A stretch of 64,000 nucleotides of DNA from Rhodocollybia butyracea. Lineage: Eukaryota > Basidiomycota > Agaricomycetes > Agaricales > Omphalotaceae. The position numbers and the translations under genes are program-made. Positions 63,317 through 64,000 of this stretch are shown here, in pieces; position 1 is the stretch's first letter; every line of letters begins with the position of its first letter. Location of the stretch: contig JADNRY010000210.1 in NCBI GenBank assembly GCA_015501585.1, positions 1 to 64,000 on the forward strand. Reading direction: 5' to 3'. The notes under the pieces are model-generated. The model saw nothing but the letters and a program-made list of their open reading frames with translations, was not told the DNA's origin and searched no databases.

Positions 63317-63832
63317 TGTAGAAACAGCGGTCAGTCAACACAAGGTCGACAGCATACTCACCTGAGAGTGTAAGGATGTTACTGGGGATAGAAGAGTGCT
63401 TGTTGAGAGCAGAACAAGTGTCCAGATGAATAGTAGGATTCTTGGTTATTGTTACAGGAAAATATCTACAGTATTTATACTACAGAATATAATAAACCCT
63501 ATAACAATGTATGAGTCTACTTGAGTCGTACTGCTAAACATAGTGCATATACATGTGCATAATATACCCTAGAAGATGGAGTCTGTATGGTAATTCTATA
63601 GGTATTGTTCATAGGTACTGCAAGGCAGCGTACAAGCTATGTATCATAAGACTAATAGTGAATGGTATAATTGACTACATCTATACGAACCTGCGTAGAG
63701 GCTGCGTCTAGTGTTTGAGGGTGAGTTTCAACATAGCATATATCGACAGTTCATCAATTGTATAGCAAGTGCGTCTAGTCGACTCACATTACTGATTAGA
63801 TACGACTCATAAGCGGTAATCTAGTTTCAACA
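63317..63832 (-). repeat. Copia 3' LTR at the right edge
   Basis: 516 bp, same family as 11946-12461, 18415-18929 and 22045-22560, in opposite orientation. Confidence 0.95.
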
Positions 63833-64000
63833 CTCCCCTCGCTAAGAATTGTAGCTAAGAAGTATAATTTTTATTGACTTTAAACGGCATTATAGTTTAT
63901 AGACATATTGCACAGTCTATGACGAATCAGTTAAAGAGAATTCCTAGACTGTTACAAAATTTCTGAAACTTGACAAGTGCAAGGTTCTTTGTGAGAAGAT
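63317..64000 (-). mobile_element. Copia element of the 11946 family, 3' part, runs off the window
   Basis: Reverse complement of the copia LTR at 63317-63832 (ends tgtagaaacag...tagtttcaaca), then the polypurine tract and the 3' end of the internal region including the terminal RNase H codons. It differs from the 11946 element by scattered substitutions. The window ends inside the element, so its integrity and target duplication cannot be judged; the left flank is cgctg. Confidence 0.9.

Overview
This window is repeat-dense nuclear DNA of a filamentous fungus, most likely a mushroom-forming basidiomycete (Agaricomycete). The evidence is short introns of about 48-54 bp, a FunK1-type fungal protein kinase gene, a NACHT-WD40 NLR-type gene, and chromovirus, copia, PIF/Harbinger and hAT elements. 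Genus cannot be judged from sequence alone. There is no rRNA, no CRISPR and no bacterial-type operon. Few host genes look intact; most of the window is transposable elements, several nested, and host genes broken by them.

Layout. 1-11 kb: mostly non-coding, with a minisatellite (1.77-2.2 kb), a satellite-like cluster with CACTA-like ends (3.2-3.8 kb), diverged LTR-like repeats (4.6 and 6.7 kb), an hAT miniature element with perfect 8-bp target duplications (7.5-8.05 kb), and a terminal-inverted-repeat (TIR) element carrying a tRNA-like box and TTAGGG-type repeats (9.4-10.0 kb). 11.0-22.9 kb: one NLR-type gene (N-terminal motif, NACHT, helical region, nine WD40 repeats, C-terminal tail) that carries frameshifts and three direct insertions: a full-length Ty1/copia element (11946-18929), an hAT miniature element (20056-20660) and a solo copia LTR (22045-22560). 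A second copy of the hAT element sits inside the copia RNase H. 23.25-23.91 kb: another hAT miniature element.

24.67-40.93 kb: a very young Ty3/gypsy chromovirus on the minus strand (LTRs differ at 2 of 749 positions). It has an extra upstream ORF, then gag and pol joined by a textbook -1 frameshift signal, and a 12-nt self-complementarity that predicts Tf1-type self-priming. A spliced antisense gene between pol and the 3' LTR encodes an 849-aa protein with a Zn2Cys6-like cysteine pattern, a long coiled coil and an acidic tail. A 3.38-kb palindromic insertion separates the integrase from the chromodomain.

40.9-51.3 kb: a TE-truncated WD40 pseudogene, a hairpin MITE beside a small hypothetical gene, a PIF/Harbinger transposon (Myb-like gene and transposase converging), and a broken MFS transporter copy. 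51.86-54.06 kb: a four-exon FunK1 kinase gene, the best candidate for an intact host gene. 54.3-59.2 kb: a second copy of the MFS pseudogene, split by a gag-only LTR element with perfect 5-bp target duplications. 59.2-63.3 kb: little recognisable sequence and two gene relics. From 63.3 kb a minus-strand copia element of the same family runs off the right edge.

The most notable points are the antisense zinc-cluster/coiled-coil gene in the chromovirus, the expression and priming signals readable in that element, and the palindrome that cuts off its chromodomain.
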